Positions 1-8,414 of a stretch of DNA of 64,000 nt are shown piece by piece. The stretch is taken from positions 1 to 64,000 of the forward strand of contig NZ_AJZD02000071.1 of NCBI RefSeq assembly GCF_000272105.2, written 5' to 3'. Source of the DNA: Vibrio splendidus 12E03 (GTDB lineage Bacteria > Pseudomonadota > Gammaproteobacteria > Enterobacterales > Vibrionaceae). A model generated the notes under the pieces. That model did no database searches. It was not told the origin of the DNA and worked only from the letters and a program-made list of their open reading frames with translations. Within the stretch, counting starts at the first letter, position 1. Every line of letters starts with the position of its first letter. A program made the translations under genes and the position numbers.

Positions 1-24
1 GTTCGAATCCGTCTCCCTCCACCA
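1..24 (+). tRNA. 3' end of a tRNA gene (isotype not determinable)
   Basis: The window opens with a T-loop (GTTCGAATC), the 3' T-stem strand CCGTC, the 3' acceptor strand TCCCTCC, discriminator A and an encoded CCA. The missing 5' acceptor strand should therefore read GGAGGGA. The anticodon lies outside the window, so the amino acid cannot be assigned. A hairpin terminator follows after about 26 bases. Confidence 0.85.
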
Positions 25-50
25 TATTCTCCTTAATTGGAAAATCGAAA

Positions 51-76
51 AGCCAACTCATTGAGTTGGCTTTTTT
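51..76 (+). terminator. Rho-independent terminator after the tRNA, probably bidirectional
   Basis: AGCCAACTC pairs perfectly with GAGTTGGCT and is followed by a run of Ts. On the minus strand the same stem is followed by TTTCGATTTT, so it can also end the small minus-strand gene at 185-340. Confidence 0.85.
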
Positions 77-184
77 CGTTTCTGAGCTTTATCTCTTGCT
101 AAACGTATCTTCTAAAACAACCCTCAACTTCCTAAACACTAACCCGCTACTACAAATAACTAATCGAGCTAAATCATTCAAACA

Positions 185-340
185 TCAGTGGTCCCATACT
201 TCAGCATGACGCTCACAAACCAGATAAGCAGCGCAGCCTAAACAATTGGTCGATACATGTTCTTCGCATTCATTCGCCATTCTCTGTTTCTGCTGCAAAG
301 TAATCTCAGGCTCCAATACGGGTTCAAAAAACTTTGTCAT
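185..340 (-). CDS. Small Cys-rich hypothetical protein (51 aa)
   Basis: This is a complete short reading frame, ATG at 340 to TGA at 185-187. The start has a strong Shine-Dalgarno sequence (GTGAGGAGTA before the ATG). The soluble product has four cysteines, C25, C33, C36 and C42 (C-x7-C-x2-C-x5-C), with nearby H28 and H45, and ends in EVWDH. That spacing would suit zinc or iron-sulfur binding, but this is inference and I recognise no family. The gene stands alone, convergent with the tRNA gene, with the hairpin at 51-76 as shared terminator. The strong ribosome binding site, sensible composition and isolated position argue that it is real. Confidence 0.65.
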   Translation of the reverse strand: MTKFFEPVLEPEITLQQKQRMANECEEHVSTNCLGCAAYLVCERHAEVWDH

Positions 341-580
341 TACTCCTCACATCCAAATAGAATCAATTGGTTAGCTCTAGGCTAATCCAACCTTTGAGCA
401 ACATACATCTCTTAATATTTGTCGTGATGACACACTTCCGCTACTCATGTTCTTTATTGATTCCGCACGTTTCGTCATGTTGACATTGTTCCTTGAATCT
501 AAACACCTTCCCCCCCACCCAAAAAAGCTCAAAACCAATTTCCATGCAGCGACTTATCGATACATATCATTAAAGGCAAA
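341..580. other. Intergenic stretch without a supported gene
   Basis: This AT-rich spacer holds the presumed promoter of the 51-aa gene on the minus strand. A 63-codon plus-strand frame at 447-638 has no ribosome binding site and runs through the terminator at 581-612, so it is not called. Confidence 0.5.
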
Positions 581-612
581 AAAGCCCCTGCTGATTTCTC
601 AGCAGGGGCTTT
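581..612 (-). terminator. Terminator of the Tim44-like gene
   Basis: A perfect 14-bp stem (AAAGCCCCTGCTGA with TCAGCAGGGGCTTT) around a TTTC loop lies 60 bases past the stop of the gene at 673. On the minus strand the stem ends in a run of Ts (TTTTTTGCC). Confidence 0.85.
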
Positions 613-672
613 CTATTATTTGGTGTTATTCCGAATAACTACATCCTATTGATGTTGAGTTAAATCCTGGAG

Positions 673-1581
673 TTAACCTTGAATACCAACAATTAACCAA
701 GGTGCATTGTTAGTTGTTAGGTCACGCTCTAAGTGCCAGATATCAGTGATATCTTCTTCAACGCCATCCGCTGTGTCACGGTAACGACCGCTAAACTGAA
801 GGCTTAGCTGTGCTTTGCTACCATCGTGGTCTGCACGAACGATTTCAGCATCAACGTACATTACGTCAGTGTGCTGATCACCGTCTAGCTTATTACGCTC
901 AGCTTTTAGGTCTTCAAATAGGCTTGGAGATACGTATTCTTCAATTGTGTTTAGTTCGTTGTGATTCCATGCACCTTGCAGTGTACGGTAGTGCTCACGA
1001 GAACCATTGATGAATGCCGCTTGATCAAAGCCCGGTGGGTAGTTATGTGGGACATCGCTTTGTGCACCAAAACCGAAACCACCAGCAGCGCCTTGTGGTT
1101 GAGGTTGTGCTTGCTCGAAGTTATGAACATTTGGTTGTTGCTTAGGTTGTTCAAACTTGTTCTGACCCATGCCGCCGAATGCTGGCTGTTGGCCACGTGC
1201 ATTCTGCTGATTCATTGAGCCCTGCTTCGCGCCCAACATTCCACGTAGGAATTTAAACGCTAGGAAAGCAATCAGACCCATGATCAGAATATCCATGAAC
1301 TGGATACCTTCAAATGCGCCACCAAAGAATGCAGCTAAAAGACCACCAGCAAGTAAGCCACCTAGCAGACCGCCCATAAGGCCTTTCTTGCTAGAGTTAG
1401 CTGCTGTGTTCTTACCTGTTTGATCTTGACGGATCGAATTCGTGTTTTGTTGTTTTGGTGCTGGAGCCGTTTTAAAGCTTTTGCCAAATGACTTACCACC
1501 ACCAAACTTTTTCGCTTCCGCGATTGGCGTCACCGCGACTGTTACCAACAGGATCGCGACTAGTGAGAAAAATCGTTTCAT
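673..1581 (-). CDS. Tim44-like domain membrane-associated protein
   Basis: The 302-aa protein starts with a signal peptide (residues 1-23, ending AEA before KKFGGG). A low-complexity Gly/Lys/Gln region follows, then a Gly-Leu-rich stretch and a transmembrane segment around residues 70-115. Another Gln/Asn/Pro-rich linker leads to a C-terminal domain (about 185-302) that looks like the Tim44 fold, containing the NHNELNTIEEYVSP region typical of bacterial Tim44-domain proteins. In mitochondria Tim44 tethers the import motor; in bacteria the role is not settled, and a part in membrane protein assembly or lipid contact is only inference. The gene is monocistronic, divergent from the TetR gene and closed by a strong terminator. 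Confidence 0.8.
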   Translation of the reverse strand: MKRFFSLVAILLVTVAVTPIAEAKKFGGGKSFGKSFKTAPAPKQQNTNSIRQDQTGKNTAANSSKKGLMGGLLGGLLAGGLLAAFFGGAFEGIQFMDILIMGLIAFLAFKFLRGMLGAKQGSMNQQNARGQQPAFGGMGQNKFEQPKQQPNVHNFEQAQPQPQGAAGGFGFGAQSDVPHNYPPGFDQAAFINGSREHYRTLQGAWNHNELNTIEEYVSPSLFEDLKAERNKLDGDQHTDVMYVDAEIVRADHDGSKAQLSLQFSGRYRDTADGVEEDITDIWHLERDLTTNNAPWLIVGIQG

Positions 1582-1781
1582 TATTATCCTTTATAATAGG
1601 GTTCTTTATCTTTCGACACCTTAATCATACTCGTTAACAAAGAACAATGAAATATTCACCGTGCTTACACATGTATCATAATATTGCAGCTATTAATTGA
1701 TTACTAAACTAGCGAAGGGATTGACGGCACTCAGGGGCAGCATTAAAATATTGAACGATGTTCATTTAATAGAAAGTACCC

Positions 1782-2372
1782 ATGGCAAGACGAAACGATC
1801 ATACTCGCGAGCAATTAGTGCAATTAACCTTAAAAACGGTGACCGACTTCTTAGAAGAGCACTCTTATCACGAGCTAAGTCTACGTAAAATCGCCAATAT
1901 GATTGGTTACGTTCCAAGTACCTTAGTAAATGTATTTGGTAACTACAACCTACTGCTTTTGCATGTGGTCGCTCAAACATTAGATGAACTGGCGTCAGAA
2001 TCGGCTGCAGCTGTTGAACAATCGAGCAACCCTCAACAAGCTCTATTCAACCTTGCCTACTGCTACCACGATTTTGCACAGAGACACCCACACCGCTGGC
2101 AGCTTATCTTCGAGCACAACATGAACGGTGAAAACCTTCCTGAATGGCAGTCAAACCGCATCGATAGAATGACAGGCATGCTAGAGCAGTTGCTCGTAGC
2201 GATTGCTCCTGAACATACGAAAAGCGAAGTCGTTAAAGCCAGCCGTGTATTATGGTCTGGAGTACACGGAATTACTCTACTTAGCGTTGATGATAAATTT
2301 TTCGCCTCTGAGCCTATTGATGGTAAAGAGCTGATCAATAACCTAGTCTCAAACTACTTAACCAACTGGTAA
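1782..2372 (+). CDS. TetR-family transcriptional regulator
   Basis: The protein is 196 aa with an N-terminal TetR helix-turn-helix (about residues 10-55; LSLRKIANMIGYVPSTLVNVFGN includes the recognition helix) and a C-terminal ligand/dimer domain of the TetR_C_33 (WHG) type with the SGVHGITLL stretch near residues 158-166. It lies 17 nt upstream of the MFS-acyltransferase gene and almost certainly forms an operon with it, so it probably regulates that gene and senses a lipid or hydrophobic compound (inference). The start ATG at 1782 is preceded only by a weak AGAAAG ribosome binding site. No operator could be assigned in the 200-bp divergent region shared with the Tim44-like gene. Confidence 0.88.
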   Translation: MARRNDHTREQLVQLTLKTVTDFLEEHSYHELSLRKIANMIGYVPSTLVNVFGNYNLLLLHVVAQTLDELASESAAAVEQSSNPQQALFNLAYCYHDFAQRHPHRWQLIFEHNMNGENLPEWQSNRIDRMTGMLEQLLVAIAPEHTKSEVVKASRVLWSGVHGITLLSVDDKFFASEPIDGKELINNLVSNYLTNW

Positions 2373-2389
2373 TCGTCCAAGGAAAGATA

Positions 2390-4264
2390 ATGAACAACAG
2401 CAGCCAATCTTCGCTGTTAACGCAAAAAAGGTTCCTACCCTACTTTATTACCCAATTTCTAGGAGCCTTTAACGACAACATATTCAAAAATGTCCTGTTA
2501 CTGTTTGTTGCTTTCGCAAGCGTAGACACGCTGCCTATTTCCAGCAATCTATTCATTAATTTGGCCGCTGGCCTTTTTATTCTGCCCTTCTTCTTATTTT
2601 CAGCTTTGGCCGGTGTACTGGCCGACAAATACGAAAAATCGTGGTTTATCCGTAAAGTTAAGCTCCTTGAAGTAGTGATCATGTCACTGGGTGCGATCGG
2701 ATTCATCTACGAGAGCTACGGAATATTACTTCTGCTTCTGTTCCTTATGGGAACGCAGAGTGCTTTCTTTGGTCCGGTGAAATACGCCCTGCTTCCACAG
2801 CAGTTAGAAACAAAAGAACTGGTATCTGGTAACGCTCTCGTCGAGACAGGTACATTCTTAGCGATCCTGATTGGTACTCTAGGCGCAGGCATCATTGCAT
2901 CTGAAGAAGGCGCGAAGCTCATTGCTGCGGTGTGTATTGTTTCGTTCGCCGTACTGGGCTATGTATCAAGTTGCTTTATCCCACAAGCACCAAGCAATGC
3001 ACCAGATCTTAAAGTAAAGTGGCAACCTGTAAAACTGACCCGCGCGACACTAGCGATTGCAAAAAAAGATCGCCCGACCTTTCAAGCTCTGATGTCTATC
3101 AGCTGGTTCTGGTTCCTTGGTGCGGCTTACCTAACTCAGTTTCCCAACTTCACTAAACTGCATCTAAACGGCACTGAAAGCTCGGTCGCCTTTTTACTGG
3201 CACTATTCTCGGTAGGCATTGCAATCGGCTCTTTGGCTTGCGATAAGTTATCGAATCACCGAATTGAAATCGGCATAGTGCCAATGGGCAGCTTAGGTAT
3301 CTCGATATTCGGCCTTTTGATGGCGATATCCATCCCGGAGTCTTTGCCTGACTTTAGCTCTTTCCACCAATTCGTCACCTATTCAGAACTGTGGCCGCTA
3401 TTTGCTTACCTTCTTCTATTGGGTATCTCTGGCGGTATCTTTATCGTTCCTCTGTATTCACTGATGCAGTTACGCGCCAAGCCAGATGAACGTGCCCAAG
3501 TGATTGCCGGGCTCAATATTTATAACTCACTGTTCATGGTGGGAAGTGCGGTTTTAGGTATTGTTTGCCTTAGTGTTCTAGAGCTTTCAATTCCACAGCT
3601 GTTTATCTTGCTCGCGCTGGGCAACACTTTGGTGATGCTGTACCTGTTTTATCAGGTGCCTATCTACGCTTTCCGCTTCTTTACGTGGGTGGTCACTCAC
3701 ACCATGTACCGAGTTAAACATAAGAACTTACATCACCTGCCAGAAAAAGGCGGTGCGTTGATTGTCTGCAATCATGTGAGTTATATGGATGCACTGCTGC
3801 TGAGTGCGGTTTGCCCTCGCTTGATCCGTTTTGTGATGGAAGAGGATTACACCAAGTTACCGCCAATTCGACGCTTCTTGAAAAGAGCTGGGGTGATTCC
3901 AATCTCCGCGACCAACCGCAACTCGATTCGAAACGCTTTCAAAGAAGTAGAGCGTGCGCTACATGAAGGTCACATTGTGTGTATTTTCCCAGAAGGAAAG
4001 CTCACCTCTGATGGCGAAGTGGCTGAGTTCATGCGTGGTATGGAGCTGATCATCAAACGTTCCCCTGTCCCTGTGATTCCAATGGCTCTCAAAGGGTTAT
4101 GGGGCAGCTACTTTAGTCGTTACAAAGGCCGTGCCTGCAAAGGGTTACCCACTCGCTTCTGGACCAAGTTAGAGATAGAAGCTGGCGAGCCGATTTCACC
4201 TAAACAAGCCTCTTGTGAAACGCTTCGACAGTCAGTCTCTGACCTTCGCGGATCACTACGCTAG
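2390..4264 (+). CDS. MFS transporter fused to PlsC-type acyltransferase
   Basis: The 624-aa fusion has an N-terminal MFS transporter (about residues 10-420, 11-12 membrane segments, opening FITQFLGAFNDNIFKN as in LplT lysophospholipid flippases). The C-terminal 1-acyl-glycerol-3-phosphate acyltransferase domain (about 430-624) has the HxxxxD motif at H462-D467 and the glycerolipid-binding FPEGKLTSDGE motif. In E. coli the same two activities occur as LplT and Aas, which import lysophospholipid and re-acylate it on the inner face of the inner membrane; that role is inferred here. The ATG follows a good AAGGAAAG ribosome binding site. Motifs are intact, so both domains look active. It is cotranscribed with the TetR gene upstream. 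Confidence 0.88.
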   Translation: MNNSSQSSLLTQKRFLPYFITQFLGAFNDNIFKNVLLLFVAFASVDTLPISSNLFINLAAGLFILPFFLFSALAGVLADKYEKSWFIRKVKLLEVVIMSLGAIGFIYESYGILLLLLFLMGTQSAFFGPVKYALLPQQLETKELVSGNALVETGTFLAILIGTLGAGIIASEEGAKLIAAVCIVSFAVLGYVSSCFIPQAPSNAPDLKVKWQPVKLTRATLAIAKKDRPTFQALMSISWFWFLGAAYLTQFPNFTKLHLNGTESSVAFLLALFSVGIAIGSLACDKLSNHRIEIGIVPMGSLGISIFGLLMAISIPESLPDFSSFHQFVTYSELWPLFAYLLLLGISGGIFIVPLYSLMQLRAKPDERAQVIAGLNIYNSLFMVGSAVLGIVCLSVLELSIPQLFILLALGNTLVMLYLFYQVPIYAFRFFTWVVTHTMYRVKHKNLHHLPEKGGALIVCNHVSYMDALLLSAVCPRLIRFVMEEDYTKLPPIRRFLKRAGVIPISATNRNSIRNAFKEVERALHEGHIVCIFPEGKLTSDGEVAEFMRGMELIIKRSPVPVIPMALKGLWGSYFSRYKGRACKGLPTRFWTKLEIEAGEPISPKQASCETLRQSVSDLRGSLR

Positions 4265-4289
4265 TTAACCAGCCTTTTATTCATATCAG

Positions 4290-4326
4290 TTGAACAAGCG
4301 TTAAGTTTTCCTTAACGTTTGTTCAA
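4290..4326. repeat. Long inverted repeat (16-bp arms, 5-nt loop)
   Basis: TTGAACAAGCGTTAAG and CTTAACGTTTGTTCAA pair with a single G-T wobble around TTTTC. It lies 26 bases after the acyltransferase stop and 85 bases before yeiH. No T-tract follows, so it is a weak candidate terminator, or an operator or attenuator for the YeiH-type gene. Confidence 0.6.
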
Positions 4327-4410
4327 TTCATTTAGACTTACTTATCATTTTATTGAACGTATAGTGGTCTCATCACAATAACACCACAACAAAACAAGAC
4401 TCTAAATACA

Positions 4411-5331
4411 ATGAACCTAAAAAAGTCCGTTCCATTTTATCTTGCTGCACTGTTTTGCTTAACGCCTTGGGTTAGCTCACCGACAGCCCTGGTTATCGGT
4501 TTCCTGCTTGCTAGTTTAGGATTAGTCCCTGAACACTTGGAAGTCGGCAAACTTACCAAAAAGCTACTGGCCTACTCTATTGTTGGCTTGGGTTTTGGTA
4601 TTCAGTTTGAAAAAGCATTAGCAGTAACAGGCGATGGTATTGGGCTAATTGTAACGACCATCATTGGTACATTAGTCATTGGTTGGTTCTTGGCTAAACG
4701 AATGGGGCTAGACCGCACTACGGGCTATCTTATCTCTTCTGGTACCGCGATTTGTGGTGGTAGCGCGATAGCAGCAGTGGCACCCGCGATCAAAGCAGAC
4801 GATGAACAAATTGGCTTAGCATTAGCTACTGTATTCGTGTTGAACTCTGTAGCCCTATTCTTATTCCCGATGATTGGCCACGCGCTTGAGTTAAGCCAAC
4901 AAACATTTGGTACTTGGGCCGCCATTGCGATTCACGATACATCTTCTGTGGTAGGTGCAGCTTCGGCTTATGGTGAAGAAGCACTGACGACAGCGACCAC
5001 ATTGAAGCTCGCTCGCGCACTTTGGATCATCCCAATCGCTTTAATCAGTGCGATGCTCTTCAAGAACGATCAAAAGAAGATTACGGTTCCCTACTTCATT
5101 TTCTTCTATTGCGCCGCTATCGCGGTGAGTGACTTACTGCCACAATTTGAGATGGTCTATCAAGGAATCTTTGATGTGTCTAAGCGAGCACTGGTAGTGT
5201 GTCTGTTCTTAATTGGCTGTGGTATTTCAGTTGAGAAATTAAAAGCGGCAGGGCCGAAACCACTGATGTTTGGTATTACAATGTGGGTCATGATCTCAAC
5301 AGGTTCTTTGGCGTGGTTAACTCTCGCCTAG
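4411..5331 (+). CDS. YeiH/YadS-type putative transporter (UPF0324)
   Basis: The 306-aa integral membrane protein has about ten hydrophobic segments and the family signatures [15 protein letters not shown] (residues 111-125) and [14 protein letters not shown] (about 172-185). The family (Cons_hypoth698, UPF0324) includes E. coli YeiH and is called a putative sulfate exporter family on limited evidence, so the substrate is uncertain. Length and signatures are normal for the family. It appears monocistronic: a long inverted repeat lies upstream and a bidirectional hairpin downstream. No LysR regulator, the usual neighbour of yeiH in enterobacteria, is present here. Confidence 0.85.
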   Translation: MNLKKSVPFYLAALFCLTPWVSSPTALVIGFLLASLGLVPEHLEVGKLTKKLLAYSIVGLGFGIQFEKALAVTGDGIGLIVTTIIGTLVIGWFLAKRMGLDRTTGYLISSGTAICGGSAIAAVAPAIKADDEQIGLALATVFVLNSVALFLFPMIGHALELSQQTFGTWAAIAIHDTSSVVGAASAYGEEALTTATTLKLARALWIIPIALISAMLFKNDQKKITVPYFIFFYCAAIAVSDLLPQFEMVYQGIFDVSKRALVVCLFLIGCGISVEKLKAAGPKPLMFGITMWVMISTGSLAWLTLA

Positions 5332-5397
5332 CCCGCATAGAAATGCTTTAGATGGTTGTTCGGTTACCTAGACACTCAGGTTAGCGAGCAACAAAAC

Positions 5398-5432
5398 AAA
5401 AAGGCAAAACTCCAATGGGCTTTGCCTTTATC
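5398..5432. terminator. Bidirectional terminator between yeiH-like gene and small minus-strand gene
   Basis: AAAGGCAAA (5400-5408) pairs with TTTGCCTTT (5421-5429), with A-rich and T-rich flanks. It sits about 70 bases after the plus-strand stop and 35 bases after the minus-strand stop at 5465. Confidence 0.7.
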
Positions 5433-5464
5433 GTTTGTGGTAAGGGTATTCTTTGTTGTAACAA

Positions 5465-5632
5465 TCACGAATCAAACAGGGGCTTATCACTCTTCTTACT
5501 CTCTCTTTTCATTAAAACAAGTACCACAACCAACACAAATGCGGTGAGCTCAGCCAACGAACGAGTCAACCCTGACGAGATGACCGCTTGGCCTATCTGC
5601 AGTAAAACCGCAATGATGAGGGCAATTTTCAT
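5465..5632 (-). CDS. Small membrane peptide (55 aa), hypothetical
   Basis: A complete short frame runs from ATG at 5632 to TGA at 5465-5467, with AAGG about 8 nt before the start. Residues 1-20 (MKIALIIAVLLQIGQAVISS) and 28-41 are hydrophobic, separated by GLTRSLAE, and the tail KRESKKSDKPLFDS is positively charged. It looks like a hairpin-type inner-membrane miniprotein with a cytosolic tail. I recognise no family. It lies downstream of menE on the same strand, about 210 bases away and beyond a tandem repeat, so it probably has its own AT-rich promoter. Confidence 0.55.
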   Translation of the reverse strand: MKIALIIAVLLQIGQAVISSGLTRSLAELTAFVLVVVLVLMKRESKKSDKPLFDS

Positions 5633-5745
5633 AATAAGACCTTATTCTATAATCCGTTATTTATATGGCTTATTATGATGGATGGTTATAAAGATAATAA
5701 ATTCTGTTTTGAACTATCTAATTGCTAAATTAACTAACCGCCTGC

Positions 5746-5809
5746 CAACTTAATCACCTAACAACTTAATCACCTAACAACTTAGTCACCTAACAACTGA
5801 ATCACCTAA
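5746..5809. repeat. Tandem repeat, four copies of 16 bp
   Basis: The unit CAACTTAATCACCTAA starts at 5746, 5762, 5778 and 5794. Copies 1 and 2 are identical; copies 3 and 4 differ at one base each (AGTCACC; ACTGAATC). A degenerate fifth start (CAGCTTCGC) follows. It sits 36 bases after the menE stop codon. Confidence 0.9.
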
Positions 5810-5845
5810 CAGCTTCGCAAATAACGTCGAGGTAAGCGCTTACCT

Positions 5846-7279
5846 TTAACTCCTATGCTGAGACAACCACTGTGCCAACCCAGCGCGTGAGACCTTAATA
5901 CCCTGTTGTTCTTGCTTAGGCATTCGATAATACTCAACAGGAAATTTGAACCGTTCAAGACGACCAGTCAATTGCTCGATAAACCATTCTTTAGTTGGTA
6001 AATCAGTACAATCTACAATAGCGACAGGTCGGAATCCGAACTCATCGTCTTCAATAGGAACAATAAAAGACTGGTTAACCTCAGACAATTGGTTGAGTGC
6101 TCGCTCAATCTCCTCGCAATGAATGTTCTCGCCACCAGAAATAAACTGATTGTCGGCGCGACCAATAATCGACACTTGTCCGCCTATCCACTCACCAAGA
6201 TCTTTGCTATCGAACCAGCCATTCTCATCAACTAAGGACGTTAATTTACCTTGGTGGTAATAACCGGAAGCGAGCGTCTCGCCGCCAATAAAGATACGTT
6301 GTTCTTCAATTTTTAGTTGGCGATGGCTAAGGACAAAACCGGCCGTGCTACTGGCATCAACGGGCTTCGCAGTCACTGTTGAAGCCGCTTCTGTCATGCC
6401 GTAGCCAAGCCATGTTTCGATACCCATGTGTTGAGCTTCAAGCCCAAGAGCTTCTGGAATATGGCTACCACCCAAAAGTACATGAGTTAAAGTAAGTGCT
6501 TGCTTACTCTTTAGTAATCGATGTAGCTGCGTAGCCACTAATGAAGCGTGACTGCAACCTTCGATGTCGGTTTCAAGCTGACCTGTGCCTATTTTGATGC
6601 AACCACCTGCCGCTAACCAACGATGAACTATCGCCAGCCCCGACACATGGTACATAGGTAAACTCAGTAACCAAGTGTCACCTTGTTCAAAGTTGAAAAC
6701 ATCTAGTAACCCCTGAGCTGAACATAAGTGTTGCTGCAACGTGTGAGCCACCGCTTTCGGGTTTCCGGTAGAGCCAGAAGTGAATACGATGCTCGCTAGA
6801 TTTTGCGGATTGAAGTTGGAGTATTGAGATGCCGTTATCCGATTATCATCACCATCGACCTTCACTTCATTTAAGCAAGATAAGGTCACCAACTGAGTAT
6901 TCAAATCGACAGTCTCTGATTGCTCTATCCCGCTACTGTCCAAAAGCCAAAGGTAGTTTTGTTGACCTGCTTGATTTAAGGAATCGAGCTTTTTCTTCAG
7001 GCGTAAGCGAGGTTGAGGCATGGTGAAAGCGCAAATAACACCCAAATTGAGTGCGGCAAAATAAGCAGGAATCACTTCAGCTTGGTTCTTACCGACAATC
7101 GTTAGGACATCACCTTCAGATAGGCCTTGATGAGATAGCTGTTGTTGGTACTCACTCACGAGCACAGACACTTGCTGCCAAGTATAAGTGTGGTGAGTAG
7201 TCACTAACGCTGTTTGATGTGGGTTTTGCTGCGCCCACTGTACCCAAAGCGGGTGATGATTAGATTGTGGGCGCATCAT
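5846..7279 (-). CDS. menE: o-Succinylbenzoate-CoA ligase MenE
   Basis: This is an ANL-superfamily adenylating enzyme of 477 aa that converts o-succinylbenzoate, ATP and CoA to OSB-CoA in menaquinone synthesis. Visible motifs are the P-loop-like SIVFTSGSTGNPKAVAHT (about 163-180), the GYGMTEAAS motif (about 292-300), the hinge region GRADNQFISGGENI (about 375-388) and a C-terminal swivelling domain ending near the catalytic-Lys region GIKVSR. Length is normal. It is the last gene of the men operon, 52 nt after menC. The ATG ATG start has only a weak ribosome binding site, suggesting coupling to upstream translation. Confidence 0.95.
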   Translation of the reverse strand: MMRPQSNHHPLWVQWAQQNPHQTALVTTHHTYTWQQVSVLVSEYQQQLSHQGLSEGDVLTIVGKNQAEVIPAYFAALNLGVICAFTMPQPRLRLKKKLDSLNQAGQQNYLWLLDSSGIEQSETVDLNTQLVTLSCLNEVKVDGDDNRITASQYSNFNPQNLASIVFTSGSTGNPKAVAHTLQQHLCSAQGLLDVFNFEQGDTWLLSLPMYHVSGLAIVHRWLAAGGCIKIGTGQLETDIEGCSHASLVATQLHRLLKSKQALTLTHVLLGGSHIPEALGLEAQHMGIETWLGYGMTEAASTVTAKPVDASSTAGFVLSHRQLKIEEQRIFIGGETLASGYYHQGKLTSLVDENGWFDSKDLGEWIGGQVSIIGRADNQFISGGENIHCEEIERALNQLSEVNQSFIVPIEDDEFGFRPVAIVDCTDLPTKEWFIEQLTGRLERFKFPVEYYRMPKQEQQGIKVSRAGLAQWLSQHRS

Positions 7280-7331
7280 AAGATAACCAAGTTATAGGTT
7301 GAAAACGGTCTAAGCCAATCGAACGATCAGC

Positions 7332-8339
7332 TTAAGAAGACCAAATCAACTGTTGTTGTTCAAGAGTAGAAACCGGAAGCTGACAACCTGGCCAGGAGAC
7401 TTCGAGTTGTTGTTGATACAAACCAATAGTATCAAGCCCCGGCACTTCATTTGGTAAGTATTGTTGCGCTAATCGTGCAATCTGAGTTAAGCCAAGGCTC
7501 GACTCAATACTTGAGCTTAATACAGGCTTAATGCCAAGCTGCTGTGCACGCTCAATGATTGCCACACAACGCTCGACAGAACCAATAAGAGTTGGCTTGA
7601 TCACGACTGCTTTAACACCAGTCAGGTCGCTAAGATCAAATTCTGGGCTGCGCACCGCTTCTTGCAGTGTTTCGTCCCACGCAATCGCTACGCCGTGGTC
7701 GATGGCAAATGCCAAACTGTCTTCTGGCTTCTGACAAGGCTCTTCAATAAAGCTTATGCGCTGACGCAGTGACGGCGAAATGTATTTAATGAATTGCTTC
7801 GCTTTCTCTGGCTTCCACGCGCGGTTGGCGTCAAGTCTTAAGGTTAAATCAGGGATCGACTCAAGGAATAAGCTCACCAACATACCATCACGAATCGCTT
7901 CGTAGAGACCGACTTTCACTTTGGCAACCTTCTCGCCTTTCATCTCATTCAGCACCGGAATCAATTCATCTGGATCGCCTGTACACAACGGTGCCGCTTG
8001 GTAGTTACCTTGAGCGTTGAGTTCGCCTCGTAATTCCATCATCGCCATTGAAAAGCCAAACGCGACAGAAGGATACAGCTCGTCGAAAGGCGTTTGAGAC
8101 TTATTGTGGCTCCAAAGCTCTAATTCGTGTTGAAGCTGAATGCCAGCTTGTTCGGCATCTTCTTGGCTAAAACCGGGCAAAGGCGCAACTTCGCCAAAAC
8201 CAGTTTTACCATCACACTCAAGTTGGATGATATAGCCAACGCGTTCGTTCAACTTATTGTTACGAAGAACCACGCCACTATCCATAGGTAATTGATAACG
8301 GTAAAGTTTAGCGTGACGCTGAGAATTCACTGAGTTCAT
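7332..8339 (-). CDS. menC: o-Succinylbenzoate synthase MenC
   Basis: The enzyme (335 aa) is of the enolase superfamily and dehydrates SHCHC to o-succinylbenzoate. The barrel motifs are visible: the KVKVGLY lysine pair (about residues 140-146), the metal-ligand strands LRLDANRAW and SFIEEPC, and AWDETL with VVIKPTLIGS carrying the second catalytic lysine. The N-terminal capping domain spans roughly residues 1-100. It is the fifth gene of the men operon; the 75-nt gap from menB contains a hairpin (8377-8395) that may reduce read-through. Confidence 0.95.
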   Translation of the reverse strand: MNSVNSQRHAKLYRYQLPMDSGVVLRNNKLNERVGYIIQLECDGKTGFGEVAPLPGFSQEDAEQAGIQLQHELELWSHNKSQTPFDELYPSVAFGFSMAMMELRGELNAQGNYQAAPLCTGDPDELIPVLNEMKGEKVAKVKVGLYEAIRDGMLVSLFLESIPDLTLRLDANRAWKPEKAKQFIKYISPSLRQRISFIEEPCQKPEDSLAFAIDHGVAIAWDETLQEAVRSPEFDLSDLTGVKAVVIKPTLIGSVERCVAIIERAQQLGIKPVLSSSIESSLGLTQIARLAQQYLPNEVPGLDTIGLYQQQLEVSWPGCQLPVSTLEQQQLIWSS

Positions 8340-8376
8340 AAAGTTTCCTAAAAAACGGGGAACATCAAAACAAAAC

Positions 8377-8395
8377 GAGCCGCTATTAGCGACTC
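8377..8395 (-). terminator. Intra-operon hairpin between menB and menC
   Basis: GAGCCGCTA and TAGCGACTC pair with one wobble; on the minus strand the stem is followed by GTTTTGTTTTG. It looks like a weak terminator or attenuator that could lower menC-menE expression relative to menB. Confidence 0.5.
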
Positions 8396-8414
8396 ATTTT
8401 GAAGAGGAGAAAGA

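Noticed and set aside
447..638. 63-codon plus-strand frame
   Set aside because: No ribosome binding site, low-complexity start, and it runs through the strong terminator at 581-612.
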